A stretch of 64,000 bases of DNA, taken from the NCBI RefSeq assembly GCF_040049215.1, contig NZ_JBDZDN010000001.1, positions 2,170,001 through 2,234,000 of the forward strand, written 5' to 3'. This document shows positions 1 through 8,548 of the stretch, one piece after another. Position 1 is the first letter of the stretch, and each line of letters begins with the position of its first letter. The translations under genes were made by a program, and so were the position numbers. The notes under the pieces were generated by a model that saw only the letters and a program-made list of their open reading frames with translations, was not told the origin of the DNA and did not search any database. Source of the DNA: Mesorhizobium_K sp040049215. GTDB lineage: Bacteria > Pseudomonadota > Alphaproteobacteria > Rhizobiales > Rhizobiaceae.

Positions 1-600
1 CGCCACGACGGCGAAGCCGGTCGTAATGTAGAAGCCGACGACTGTATGGGCGAAGCGGTAGGGAAAAGAGGGGTTGAAGATGACCGACAACCAGTCGGTC
101 GGGAAGAAGCGCCCCTCGACGATTTCGTAACCGGCCGGAGTCTGCATCCAACTGTTGGCGGCAAGAATCCAGAAGGACGATAGCAGCGTACCGAGCGCCA
201 CCATGATCGCCGCGACGAAATGCGCGCCGGGAGGCACCAGCTTGCGGCCGAACAAAAGCACGCCGAGGAAGGCCGCCTCGAGGAAAAAGGCTGTCAGCCC
301 CTCATAGGCGAAGAGTGGCGCCAGCACGTTGGCGGTGGCGTCGGAGTAGCGGCTCCAGTTGGTGCCGAACTGAAACGGCATGATGACGCCGGACACCACG
401 CCCATGCCGAAGGCGACGGAGAATATCTTGATCCAGAAGGTCGATATCCTGAGGTAAATCTCCCTGCGAGTGAAAAAATGCAGGCCTTCGAGCACCGCTA
501 TGAAGGACGCCAGACCGACGGTGAAGGCCGGCATCAGGATATGCCAGGCGATCAGCCATGCAAATTGCAGCCGGGAAAGGAATACCGGGTCCAGTTCCAT
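1..600 (-). CDS. cydA: Cytochrome bd ubiquinol oxidase subunit I (partial)
   Basis: Membrane subunit of the bd-type quinol oxidase, which reduces oxygen to water with quinol electrons. The first 200 residues are seen from an ATG at 600; the rest runs off the left edge. Residues 10-30 read SRLQFAWLIAWHILMPAF, where His20 matches the heme b595 ligand (His19 in E. coli). YEGLTAFFLEAAF carries the two conserved glutamates near residues 98-106, and RFAHTVVGFYITTGF holds the second conserved histidine region. Hydrophobic helices occur throughout. The sequence resembles the cyanide-insensitive CioA branch as much as CydA; the Q-loop that would decide lies outside the window. The 264 bases upstream (601-864) hold no gene I can support. 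Confidence 0.92.
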   Translation of the reverse strand, partial: MELDPVFLSRLQFAWLIAWHILMPAFTVGLASFIAVLEGLHFFTRREIYLRISTFWIKIFSVAFGMGVVSGVIMPFQFGTNWSRYSDATANVLAPLFAYEGLTAFFLEAAFLGVLLFGRKLVPPGAHFVAAIMVALGTLLSSFWILAANSWMQTPAGYEIVEGRFFPTDWLSVIFNPSFPYRFAHTVVGFYITTGFAVVA

Positions 601-864
601 GGTCTTGCCCGCCTCCTCATAGCTGCAATCCGAGTGCGCCCCGGCAGGTGGCAGGGTGACAGGCTATCAGCCGACGTGCAACTCCTGCCGGCTGGACATG
701 CGGTCGCGCCTGCCTGCGTATTAAAAATGCCGAGTTGCGGCGGTCGATCGAAATGGAGGCAAGCGTCTCGATGGCCGTTCGGGCAAGGGGGTCGCAGACA
801 GGACAACTCGACCGCCGTCTCGAATGGCGCCGCTTTGAACCCCCAGAGATGCTGGTTGAGCGGC

Positions 865-1764
865 CTAAGTCGAGGCTGACCTGGCAGGTCGGGTTGCGAA
901 CACCAAACCCACAACGACGATGGCTGCTCCGAGCAGATCGACGTAGCCCGGCACCTCTCCCAATAGAGGGATGGCAAGGGCAGTCGCGATCACAGGCTGG
1001 CCGTAACCCAGCACCGCAACCAGCGCCGTCGGGAGCTTGCCGAGGCTTCGGTTGATCAGCACATAGGCGGCCAACGTCAGGGCGCCATAGAGCACCATGT
1101 AGCCCCAACCATAGACGCCAATCGGCAGAAAGTTTTCCTCGAACCAAGCGAAAGGGAGCGCGCCCAGTGCCGCGCCGACAAATGACCATGCCGTCACGGT
1201 CACAGTAGAATAAACCTTGCATAGTTGGCCGGTGAGCAGAATGCAGCCGGCGTAGAATAGGGCCGCAGCCACAGCGTAGAGATTGCCTTCGACCGTCGAC
1301 TGTCCGGTGGCAGGGCCGAGGGTCATGACTATCAAGCCACCGAACGCCAGAACTCCACCAATCCCGAGCCGCCGGGTGATTTTCTGGCGCCAGATCAGCC
1401 AGCCACCGACTGCCACCAGCAGGGGATAGATCGTTGCAAGCAGCGTTGCTTCGAGGATCGTGGTGGAGACGACGGCCCGGTTCCACAGCACCAGATCCGC
1501 TGCCACCAAAAAACCAGATGCGATCGATAGGGCCTTGGCCGTTGTTGGCAGTGGCGCCCCTTGGCGTGCCAGCCACATCGCTGCAGGCAGTGCAATGAGC
1601 ACGCGCCAGAAGGCTGTCGCGGCGGTGTCGACTGGCGAGTTACGTACCATCAACGGACCGAAGCCAGAGAAGAATATCCCAACCACAGCGGTTCGCAGCG
1701 CTTTCGGATCAATCACGCCGTCGGTTACCGCTCCTTCGGACAGTCCGGTCGAGGAACTTTCCAT
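865..1764 (-). CDS. EamA/DMT-family transporter
   Basis: Predicted inner-membrane exporter of small metabolites, 299 residues with about ten hydrophobic helices in two EamA halves (roughly residues 28-155 and 165-295). Typical family stretches are visible, such as LEATLLATIYPLLVAVGG in the first half and the closing PLLGEVPGYVDLLGAAIVVVG in the second. It is transcribed away from the CGNR regulator at 1864, with only about 100 bases between them, so that regulator may control it. Substrate cannot be read from sequence; many relatives export amino acids or related compounds. Confidence 0.88.
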   Translation of the reverse strand: MESSSTGLSEGAVTDGVIDPKALRTAVVGIFFSGFGPLMVRNSPVDTAATAFWRVLIALPAAMWLARQGAPLPTTAKALSIASGFLVAADLVLWNRAVVSTTILEATLLATIYPLLVAVGGWLIWRQKITRRLGIGGVLAFGGLIVMTLGPATGQSTVEGNLYAVAAALFYAGCILLTGQLCKVYSTVTVTAWSFVGAALGALPFAWFEENFLPIGVYGWGYMVLYGALTLAAYVLINRSLGKLPTALVAVLGYGQPVIATALAIPLLGEVPGYVDLLGAAIVVVGLVFATRPARSAST

Positions 1765-1863
1765 AACGCAACCACCTATTTACATTTTACCAGTTACACA
1801 TCATGACCTCTTGGCGAAACCAGTCAAACGAATTATGTTGGTTACGGATGGTCGGTGAAAAAG

Positions 1864-2460
1864 ATGTCTGTAAGCGATCAGGGGTATCGGGCGTTGCCCA
1901 AGCATGAGTTCGTGGCAGGGCGACTGGCACTCGACTTCTGCAACACGCTTTCTCGCACCCCTCTGGATTTCGACTGGGACCGCGCCTCCAATCCGCGCGA
2001 TTTTCTGAGTTGGGCGCAACGATGCGGCATAAGGCTCGAGCGCGCGCCGACCACTCGCGCGCTTGCACGGCTTCAAGCACTGCGCGAAGCGTTGGCTAAT
2101 GTCTTCGACGCGGTGGTGGATGAACACAAACCAGCGGCAATCGACCTCAAAGTGCTGAATACCGAGCTGGCTCATGCGCGAATGGCGGAGCGGCTTGTTC
2201 CGACCGATCACGGCTTCGTTCTGCAGGATGGCGCAACAGACGCCGTCGATCGGTTTCGTCACGCCATTGTGTGCGAAGCTGTTGAAATGCTGACGGACAA
2301 CACCCGCAGAATCAAACGCTGCCCCGACCACGAGTGCCTGTGGCTATTCTACGACGGCAGCAAAAACCTCTCGCGCAGATGGTGCGCGATGGACGATTGC
2401 GGCACCAGGTACAAAGTGCGGCGATTTCGGGGCCGAGAAGGGACAAGCCAAGCTACCTAG
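1864..2460 (+). CDS. ABATE/CGNR zinc-finger transcriptional regulator
   Basis: Predicted DNA-binding regulator of about 198 residues. The N-terminal ABATE part includes FVAGRLALDFCNTL, the usual start of this family. The C-terminal CGNR zinc finger reads CPDHECLWLFYDGSKN then RRWCAMDDCGTRYKVRRF, giving four cysteines in the expected spacing. The signature is CGTR here instead of CGNR. ATG 1864 is chosen; an in-frame GTG at 1855 is an alternative. Family members often control a neighbouring transporter or enzyme gene, and the divergent EamA exporter is the natural target, but this is inference. Confidence 0.85.
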   Translation: MSVSDQGYRALPKHEFVAGRLALDFCNTLSRTPLDFDWDRASNPRDFLSWAQRCGIRLERAPTTRALARLQALREALANVFDAVVDEHKPAAIDLKVLNTELAHARMAERLVPTDHGFVLQDGATDAVDRFRHAIVCEAVEMLTDNTRRIKRCPDHECLWLFYDGSKNLSRRWCAMDDCGTRYKVRRFRGREGTSQAT

Positions 2461-2779
2461 CCGGGTTGTTCCTCGATCTTGGACGTGTCGGTGCAGGCAA
2501 GCGGAATTCGCGAAATTACCCGACCGAGGTCTTAGTCCCGGAAAGCGACAAACGGACGCCGATGGCCCCCGACGATTTATTGCCAGTCCTTTTGGAAGAT
2601 TGCAGTGTTCACGCGAACTGTATTCAAATGCTCATTGGCGAATTTTCCTCAAAAGGTAACTCCATAGCCGTGCGAAGATCCCGCCGGTCGTCCGTCGTGT
2701 CTAACTTGCGTGATCCGGTTGGCGCGGCGCGGCGTCGAGATTTTGGGCTGCCTGAGCCGAAATAGGAGAAATATATCAG
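2461..2779. other. Gene-free stretch before the Imm26-like gene
   Basis: No open frame with coding character is seen here. Its last bases carry a good ribosome binding site (AGGAG, about 2765-2769) for the gene starting at 2780. Confidence 0.5.
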
Positions 2780-3277
2780 ATGGGAATTCGGGCAAAAGTC
2801 GGCGACGTTTTCCTCATCTCTCTTGACGAAAGGAGTTGGGCGCTCGGTCAGCTTGTCAGCGCGTGGAACGACGAGCTGTACGTGGCGATATTCGGCCAAA
2901 AGCTTGAAACACAGGAAGTGGATCCGAAATGCGTCATCGATCAAGAGCCAGTTTTTTTGGCGCTGACGCTTGATGCCAAGTTGTTCCATGGCGATTGGCC
3001 GATACTTGGAAACGTGCATCAGAATCTGATCAACTTCCCGCAACCGGCGTTCACGGTTCGACAAGCGGGCGTCGTGCACATCGAATCACGGGATCGTACG
3101 GTCAGTCGCGCAGCTTCGCCATCCGAGGCCGAGATACTGAGATATCGAAGCGTGTCATCGCCAGCGGTGATCGAGGAAACTGTCCGCGGGTATTTTGGTG
3201 CATGCGAATGGAACCCCCATTTCGAAAAGTTCTATGCTGACTACGCGTTTGAGTCTTCTCGGCTGCTCGCTGGCTGA
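2780..3277 (+). CDS. Imm26-type immunity protein
   Basis: Cytoplasmic antidote-type protein of 165 residues. It opens with KVGDVFLISLDERSWALGQLV, like the KxGDxFxIPLxDGxxxxGQVL opening of Imm26, and the middle has DWPILGNVHQNLINFPQPAF, matching the W-P-I-x-G-x-P core. Imm26 proteins neutralise toxins delivered by contact-dependent or type VI systems. The gene lies directly upstream of a truncated Rhs core, which is unusual: an immunity gene normally follows its own toxin. This suggests it belongs to an earlier toxin tip that has been displaced or lost. A recombination junction probably lies near its 3' end, because the Rhs-frame similarity begins around 3265. Family assignment is from memory of the consensus. 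Confidence 0.7.
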   Translation: MGIRAKVGDVFLISLDERSWALGQLVSAWNDELYVAIFGQKLETQEVDPKCVIDQEPVFLALTLDAKLFHGDWPILGNVHQNLINFPQPAFTVRQAGVVHIESRDRTVSRAASPSEAEILRYRSVSSPAVIEETVRGYFGACEWNPHFEKFYADYAFESSRLLAG

Positions 3278-3309
3278 CCCGCATCGTCACCACGGCGCCG
3301 GGTTCCGTT

Positions 3310-4521
3310 GTGCTGATGGATACGACATATACACGCGACCTCGCCGGCCGCATCACCGGGATCAACGGCCTGACCGCCTCGGAGGACTGGAGCTACAGCT
3401 ACAACCATCTCGACTGGCTGATGTCAGCCGACAATCTCGGCGATATCCAGCTTGACGAGACGTTTGCCTACAGCCCCAGCGGCAATCTTCTCAGCCGCAC
3501 GCGTCTTGCCGGAACCTTCACATACCCGGCCGGCACCGCTCCCCGTCCGCATGCGCCGACGCATCTGGGCGCGACCGCGATCGCCTACGACGCCAACGGC
3601 AACATGACCGCCGACGGTGTTCGCGCGCTTGTCTGGGACGAGGCCAACCGGCTCGCCGACGTCACCATCGCAAGCGCCGTCACCAGCTTCGCCTATGGTC
3701 CCGACGGCGCTCGCGTCAGGAAGGCCAACGCCTTCACGGCCACGCTCTATCCCTCGACCGACGTCGAGATCGACGCCACCACCACGCCGGACGATCTCCA
3801 GGACTTCACCCGTTATCCGCATCCCGACATCAAGATCGTGGGGAGCCAAAAGTTCTTCCTGCACCGGGATCACCTTGCCTCGGTGCGCATCGTCACCGAC
3901 GCCTCGGGAGCCGTGGCTGAATCCACCTCCTACGCCGCCTATGGCGAGGGCCTCAACGCAGCCTTCCAGACCAGGAAGAGCTACATCGGCGAGCGCTACG
4001 ATCCCGAGACCGGGCTCCTCTACCTCAACTTCAGGTACATGGACCCCCTCTTCGGCCGCTTCATCTCGCCAGACGACTGGGACCCGACCATGCCAGGCGT
4101 GGGGACGAACAGGTATGCGTATGCGCTGAATGATCCGGTCAATAAAGCCGATAACAATGGGCACGATTCATACGTTAGGAATGGCTATGTCCACATTGAG
4201 CCTATGGACAGGTCGGTCCCATCTGTGTCTGTGTTTAACAAAATGGGCGCGTTGGGAGTTTCCCGTGAGGACACTAATTTCCACCAATATGATGTTCTCG
4301 GCGTCGCGCAACCCGTAACGGGACCAGATGCCGCCAAATATGTCGGAGACGGAATTGCAGCGAATGCAACCCCAGTATCGACTCAACCAGCAATGTCTTC
4401 AGGCACATTAAATGACGCCGGGGCACTCCCTTTCAGCCGAACGCAAAACTACGTTATTTCTTTTTCGATCCCGTCTCCAAACCCAGCTAGATTTACTGAC
4501 ATTACCGTTAACTATAGGTAG
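3310..4521 (+). CDS. Truncated Rhs/YD-repeat core with variable C-terminal toxin tip
   Basis: C-terminal part of an Rhs polymorphic toxin, 403 residues from a GTG. YD-type repeats fill residues 5-150 (for example TRDLAGRITGI, YSYNHLDWL, IAYDANGNMTADG). The Rhs core end follows: FLHRDHLASVRIVTDASG, then RYDPETGLLYLNFRYMDP, FGRFISPDDW, and NRYAYALNDPVNKADNNGHD near residue 285. About 118 residues after this form the variable tip (from SYVRNGY to the end), which I do not recognise and which has lower GC. The Rhs frame is closed upstream by a stop at 3250-3252, so the shell-forming N-terminus is missing and this is probably a silent orphan module. The GTG start may be fortuitous. Confidence 0.75.
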   Translation: MLMDTTYTRDLAGRITGINGLTASEDWSYSYNHLDWLMSADNLGDIQLDETFAYSPSGNLLSRTRLAGTFTYPAGTAPRPHAPTHLGATAIAYDANGNMTADGVRALVWDEANRLADVTIASAVTSFAYGPDGARVRKANAFTATLYPSTDVEIDATTTPDDLQDFTRYPHPDIKIVGSQKFFLHRDHLASVRIVTDASGAVAESTSYAAYGEGLNAAFQTRKSYIGERYDPETGLLYLNFRYMDPLFGRFISPDDWDPTMPGVGTNRYAYALNDPVNKADNNGHDSYVRNGYVHIEPMDRSVPSVSVFNKMGALGVSREDTNFHQYDVLGVAQPVTGPDAAKYVGDGIAANATPVSTQPAMSSGTLNDAGALPFSRTQNYVISFSIPSPNPARFTDITVNYR

Positions 4522-4553
4522 ACGGTCTGCACTCACTTCAGGAAGGTTTTGTG

Positions 4554-4817
4554 ATGCGGTTTGGGGAGATCCAAGAAGACGGCTCGGTTACTATTCGCAA
4601 CTACGGCGAAGGAAATAACTGGAGACAAAACGCGACGCTCAAGGACCTCTTTGGTCTAGGATGGGGAAAACGGGTCGAAGACGTCTGGCGAGAAAATGAG
4701 AAGAAAGTGATGGACTATGCAAATGAAGCTAAGAGGGAAGCCGAGAGAGCGGAAAGCGCTTCATCCGGCTCCGACAATGTCACCAATCCGTCTAGTAAAT
4801 CCGACCGCCTGCAATAG
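4554..4817 (+). CDS. Small hypothetical protein next to the Rhs tip
   Basis: Hypothetical protein of 87 residues, charged and probably cytosolic. It has a possible short coiled-coil around residues 45-68 (RENEKKVMDYANEAKREAER). A ribosome binding site (AGGAAGG, 4540-4546) favours ATG 4554 over the in-frame GTG at 4551. It starts 32 bases after the Rhs fragment stop, where the cognate immunity gene of an Rhs tip is expected, but I recognise no immunity family. It could also be part of a second broken tip. Confidence 0.5.
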   Translation: MRFGEIQEDGSVTIRNYGEGNNWRQNATLKDLFGLGWGKRVEDVWRENEKKVMDYANEAKREAERAESASSGSDNVTNPSSKSDRLQ

Positions 4818-4858
4818 ATGATTTTTGACGCCTAAAGCTGAGAACGAGGGGGCTCGGT

Positions 4859-5203
4859 ATGCAATCTAGAAATCTAGGTGCGATAATACCTATTGCAATA
4901 GTAATTATTTCATGCTCCATGTATTTTATACTATATGAGTATACCTTTCTGTGGTTTGTAAAAGCACAAAATGCCAGAATAATGAGAGCGGTAGCATTAG
5001 GTGCATTGGCCACAATAAATTGTGTTTCATTTCTTCGCCCTAATCCGTTCGTGGTTTTCGGGCTAGCTTGTTTACCCATCGCAGTTCCCTATCTGCTTGG
5101 AACTCTAGTGGACTTCTCCCTGAACCTCGGGGTAGCCGTTTTCATTCCTATTTCCTTTTTGGTCTTGTCCAATCTGTATAGAGCTCGCCAATCGCGATCG
5201 TGA
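4859..5203 (+). CDS. AT-rich multi-helix membrane protein, possible immunity protein
   Basis: Predicted integral membrane protein of 114 residues with about four hydrophobic segments (roughly residues 7-33, 42-60, 65-85 and 87-107). Its base composition is much more AT-rich than the flanking chromosome, with a different codon style (many ATA and TTA), which indicates recent transfer. It lies just downstream of an Rhs toxin tip, where membrane immunity proteins against pore-forming or periplasm-acting toxins are often found. No family is recognised; the immunity role is inferred from position and composition only. Confidence 0.5.
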   Translation: MQSRNLGAIIPIAIVIISCSMYFILYEYTFLWFVKAQNARIMRAVALGALATINCVSFLRPNPFVVFGLACLPIAVPYLLGTLVDFSLNLGVAVFIPISFLVLSNLYRARQSRS

Positions 5204-5990
5204 ACTGCGAAAACGATGACGTTAACTGTGCCGGTATGGTAACTGACAGTCGCGCTGGATGATGCCCCGCAGGTCCTAGGCCGTGGACGCTAGGGTGAGT
5301 GCGAGTAGGCAAATGCCTCGATAGCTGCCCAGCAACGGAAACAGAGACTGCCGGACCGGGCGGGCGACCGCATGTGACAGCCCTGTGAATTGAATCCCGC
5401 GTCCGACCCCGCCAACTGCCTGAATTTCCTCGAAAACACGATTTTCTTTTTCCACGCTCCTCTCAGCTAAGCAACAATGCGCGCATCGCCCTTGCGGGAA
5501 CCCTGGTCCCGACCGGGGATCAGGAGAGGGCGGCGGCGGTGGGTCGGTCGCGCTAGCGGTGGCGCGGCTGGGTGATGAACCCCAGGTCCGGCCCTCGAAC
5601 CGCGATGCCGCGTGCTGCCTGTTACTCAAAACCATGGGGTGGCCAGCGGAGCGTTTGAGGGAAGCCTGCCGGCGGGGTACGGGAAACCGGGCGAGCCGTG
5701 GATAAACCTTACGCGCCGCCCGTTGTTTTTCCTCGCTTTTCAAAAAAAGTTGACCTCTGTTTCTCCACGCCCACTCCAGCTCCCTTATCATCCTCCACAG
5801 TTCTTCCCACCGGGAACACCAGTCGCGACGGTGATTGCGTGGGGAAGGACCGGCGCCTCCGTCTTGCGGCTAACGTGGCTGCGGGGCCGGGGAGGTCTAG
5901 TCCAAGGGTTCCCCTGCCGCCACTAAGGGCGGTGCGTGCTGGACGAGCACATAGGCGGGACCGGGGAAGGGCGTGGCTTGACGGCCTGCC

Positions 5991-6038
5991 CGTGACCTTG
6001 CCAGGCGCGAATGCCTGTCGGTGTCGGAACCGGTCACG
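5991..6038. repeat. Nested inverted repeats (possible structured RNA or DNA)
   Basis: CGTGACC at 5991-5997 pairs with GGTCACG at 6032-6038. Inside it CAGGC (6002-6006) pairs with GCCTG (6013-6017) around a six-base loop. Together they could fold as a two-level hairpin. Confidence 0.5.
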
Positions 6039-6070
6039 CGCAGCGGAACGGACGGGAACAGAAATCGCCG

Positions 6071-6130
6071 GACGGGCGGCCGCGAGGTCGCGTTGTTTTA
6101 CTTAGATTGGCGTCCGAGCGGCCGCCCGTC
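6071..6130. repeat. 13-bp perfect inverted repeat with 34-base spacer
   Basis: GACGGGCGGCCGC at 6071-6083 is exactly reverse-complementary to GCGGCCGCCCGTC at 6118-6130. The spacer is AT-richer. No T-run follows, so a simple intrinsic terminator is unlikely. Confidence 0.7.
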
Positions 6131-6383
6131 TTCCCGACCTTGTTCTCAGAGGAGGACCGAGGTCAGTTCTTTGACAATGGCCAGACCGGCAACGGGGCGT
6201 GGCGACGATAGGGTGCGTCTCCACATCACCGTGCAAACGGATCCTGTGTAACGGCGATACAGAATCTTGTGGGATTCGATCGATCCTGGTCGTCAGGAGA
6301 CATCGTCCTATTCGGCATTTGCTAGAGTGCGGCAGACGACAAATTCCGACTCGCTGCCCGACGCTAAAGCGGACTTCTGGCCC

Positions 6384-6803
6384 ATGAATATTGCCGGCGA
6401 CCTCGCCGACTTTGGCAACTGGTGGCTGTCGGAAACGACAGACACGCTCACGGCCGTTTCGAGACGGCGGCAGAGCCGTGTCGACTACCGGATCCGCGCT
6501 GGCAGTGGGGCGGTACACGTCGAACGCCCCGCGACAGGCGAAGTGATCGAACTTTCCCTCGATGATCTCGGACAGAATCTGCGGCGCTTCGTCAAAAGAA
6601 GCCGAACCAAGGATCGGCGATGGATCGAGTTGGTCCTCGAAGCCGGCCGGTTTCTCGAACGCCCGCTGAGCGCCTTCCGGCTGCCCAAGCGGCGAGCGGG
6701 GGCTGGACGTGCCGCGGGAAGCGTATGGCAGGTGGACGCTCTTCCGGTTAGCGCCCCCCGCTGCACTTCTGGGTCGCCGCAGCTGTTGCCGGAGTTTATT
6801 TGA
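6384..6803 (+). pseudogene. Decayed GspL/PilN-like type II secretion gene fragment
   Basis: The first ~100 residues from ATG 6384 (FGNWWLSETTDTL, VDYRIRAGSG, RWIELVLEAGRFLERPLSAF, RLPKRRA) resemble the N-terminal region of rhizobial GspL-like type II secretion proteins. After about 6690 the frame turns into low-quality sequence. A transmembrane-like stretch (HFWVAAAVAGVYLRR, about 6760-6805) appears in another frame, suggesting a frameshift or small deletion. Intact proteins of this kind are several hundred residues long. No other secretion gene is nearby. The family assignment is tentative. Confidence 0.35.
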
Positions 6804-6823
6804 GGCGAATAGCCGTCCACTCG

Positions 6824-8548
6824 CTAGGTTTCGATAGGGCGGCGTCGTGCGATCAGTTGGCCGATTAGAACCGACACGAGCGCCAGCACCCCAAGCAGGG
6901 TGAACACTGCGTTGACCGACGGGGTGAAGCCAAAGCGCATCTGGTTGAACACCCAGATTGGCAAGGTCTGCGACGGTCCGGCCAGAAACAGCGTCACCAT
7001 CACTTCGTCAGCCGACAGCGTCAGGCCAAGCAGCATTCCCCCGATCGAGGCGCCCCGAATGAGCGGAAGAACAACGAAATAGAAACTCTTGGCGCGGCTC
7101 GCGCCAAGATCCAGCGACGCTTCGAGCAAGGACGGGTCGAGCCGCCGGAGCCTGGTCGTCACCAGAAGCATGGTGATAGGCATGATGAAGCTGGCTTGAC
7201 CAATGACGGTTCGCGTCAGCCCGGGAGGAACACCTGCGATCTCCGTGCCAAGCACCATAACGATACCGAGCACGACCGCAGGCATGGCCAGTGGAAGTGT
7301 AAGCAGAAGCTCGACAAGCCGCGGATAGCGCAGTTTTCGGTAATGGAGAATCAAAGCGAAGGCGGTGCCGACACCGGTCGACAGGATGACGACACATACT
7401 GCGACAATCACCGAGCGTTGTGCGGCTGCAATCAATCCGGAATTGCTGGCAAGCTCCGCGTACCATCTGAAGGTCAGTTGCTGTAGCGGGAAGGCCTGCA
7501 AGGTTGAATCGTTGAACGAGAACACCACCATAAGCAACAGTGGCGCGTAGAGAAAAGCGACAACCACCGCGTACAGGATCGATCCGCCCAGAAAGCCCAG
7601 CCGCCCCCCTTGGACCTGCGAAGGCGGCGCGGCCTTGGACGTTGCCTCGTCGCCGGAGAACTGTCCCCGTTGCGGGCACGCCCATAGAACCACCGCCACG
7701 ACAGCCGCGACAGTTGCAATCAAGGCTATCGACATGGCCGCACCGAATGGCCAGTTGCTGGCGATGCCGAACTGGGAGGAAATCAGGACCCCAATTGTCG
7801 TCCCGTTGATTCCTCCGACCATCGATGGCGTGACATAGTCGCCGACTGTCACAAGAAAGGCTAGGCTGAAGCCGATCGCCAGACTGCGTCGCGTGAGTGG
7901 CCAGATGACGTGCCGAAAAGTCTGGAACGAGGTGGCGCCCATATCCTGCGACGCTTCAATCAGCGATCCGGGGATCTTCTCGAAGGCATTCAAAGTCGAG
8001 ATGAACACGAAGGGGATCGAGATATAGGTAAACGTCAGCACCACGGCTGCGCCGTTGTACAAGAATGCCGAAGACGGTTCCGCCAACAGGCCGCTTGACA
8101 CTAGGGACGAGTTCAGCACGCCGTTCTGTCCAAGGATCAGCCGCCAGGAAAAAACGCGCATGAGCAAGCTGATCCACAGCGGTACGAGCACCAGCACGGT
8201 CAGCACTGCGCGATTGTTTCGTACCATTCGGCCGACGAAATAGGCCATTGGATAGGCGATCAGCGCGCCAAAAAAGGCCCCGAGCAGGCTGAACTGAAGT
8301 GTCTGTCCAAGCACGCGCCAGAACCCGGCCGACTGCCAGAGCCGTTCATAGTTGGCGAGTGTCGGTTCAAGCTTGATGCGCCCGCCCGCCACGGACAGGA
8401 AACTGGTTCCCACCAGGAGAAAATTGGGGACCAGCACGATCAGGGCCAGCCATGCGTATACTGGCACCTGCACCCAGTCGACGCCGAGTGACAGCCGACG
8501 TGGCATTACCGGTGGGGCCAACATTGCCGCGGCCACGGAACTAGACAT
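6824..8548 (-). CDS. Polyamine-type ABC transporter permease, fused PotB-PotC
   Basis: Inner-membrane channel of an importer, 574 residues with two permease domains in one chain. The PotB-like half spans about residues 20-290 and has the EAA-type loop EASQDMGATSFQTFRHVIWP. A hydrophilic linker of about 35 residues follows (GQFSGDEATSKAAPPSQ region). The PotC-like half spans about residues 320-570, with loop EASLDLGASRAKSFYFVVLP. ATG 8548 overlaps the end of the upstream ATPase gene by 8 bases, so translation is coupled; the frame is open further upstream but inside the ATPase gene. PotB and PotC are normally separate proteins. Co-transcribed with the ATPase and binding protein from the sigma-54 promoter at 10801-10815. 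Confidence 0.9.
   Translation of the reverse strand: MSSSVAAAMLAPPVMPRRLSLGVDWVQVPVYAWLALIVLVPNFLLVGTSFLSVAGGRIKLEPTLANYERLWQSAGFWRVLGQTLQFSLLGAFFGALIAYPMAYFVGRMVRNNRAVLTVLVLVPLWISLLMRVFSWRLILGQNGVLNSSLVSSGLLAEPSSAFLYNGAAVVLTFTYISIPFVFISTLNAFEKIPGSLIEASQDMGATSFQTFRHVIWPLTRRSLAIGFSLAFLVTVGDYVTPSMVGGINGTTIGVLISSQFGIASNWPFGAAMSIALIATVAAVVAVVLWACPQRGQFSGDEATSKAAPPSQVQGGRLGFLGGSILYAVVVAFLYAPLLLMVVFSFNDSTLQAFPLQQLTFRWYAELASNSGLIAAAQRSVIVAVCVVILSTGVGTAFALILHYRKLRYPRLVELLLTLPLAMPAVVLGIVMVLGTEIAGVPPGLTRTVIGQASFIMPITMLLVTTRLRRLDPSLLEASLDLGASRAKSFYFVVLPLIRGASIGGMLLGLTLSADEVMVTLFLAGPSQTLPIWVFNQMRFGFTPSVNAVFTLLGVLALVSVLIGQLIARRRPIET

Larger units (their letters stand above)
5204..6383. other. Long gene-free stretch with strong inverted repeats
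   Basis: About 1.2 kb without a convincing gene on either strand. Frames open here by GC bias translate into low-complexity Arg/Pro/Ser-rich strings with no recognisable domain. The part from about 5940 to 6135 contains nested inverted repeats listed separately. It sits between the Rhs remnant and a decayed GspL-like fragment, so it may be remains of a mobile element. Confidence 0.5.

Noticed and set aside
3424..4164. Minus-strand frame over the Rhs core
   Set aside because: Gly/Val/Glu-rich shadow of the YD-repeat sequence.
5560..5720. tRNA or other known stable RNA
   Set aside because: Local G/C blocks and a CTCGAACC-like string are present, but no cloverleaf or conserved T-loop could be built.
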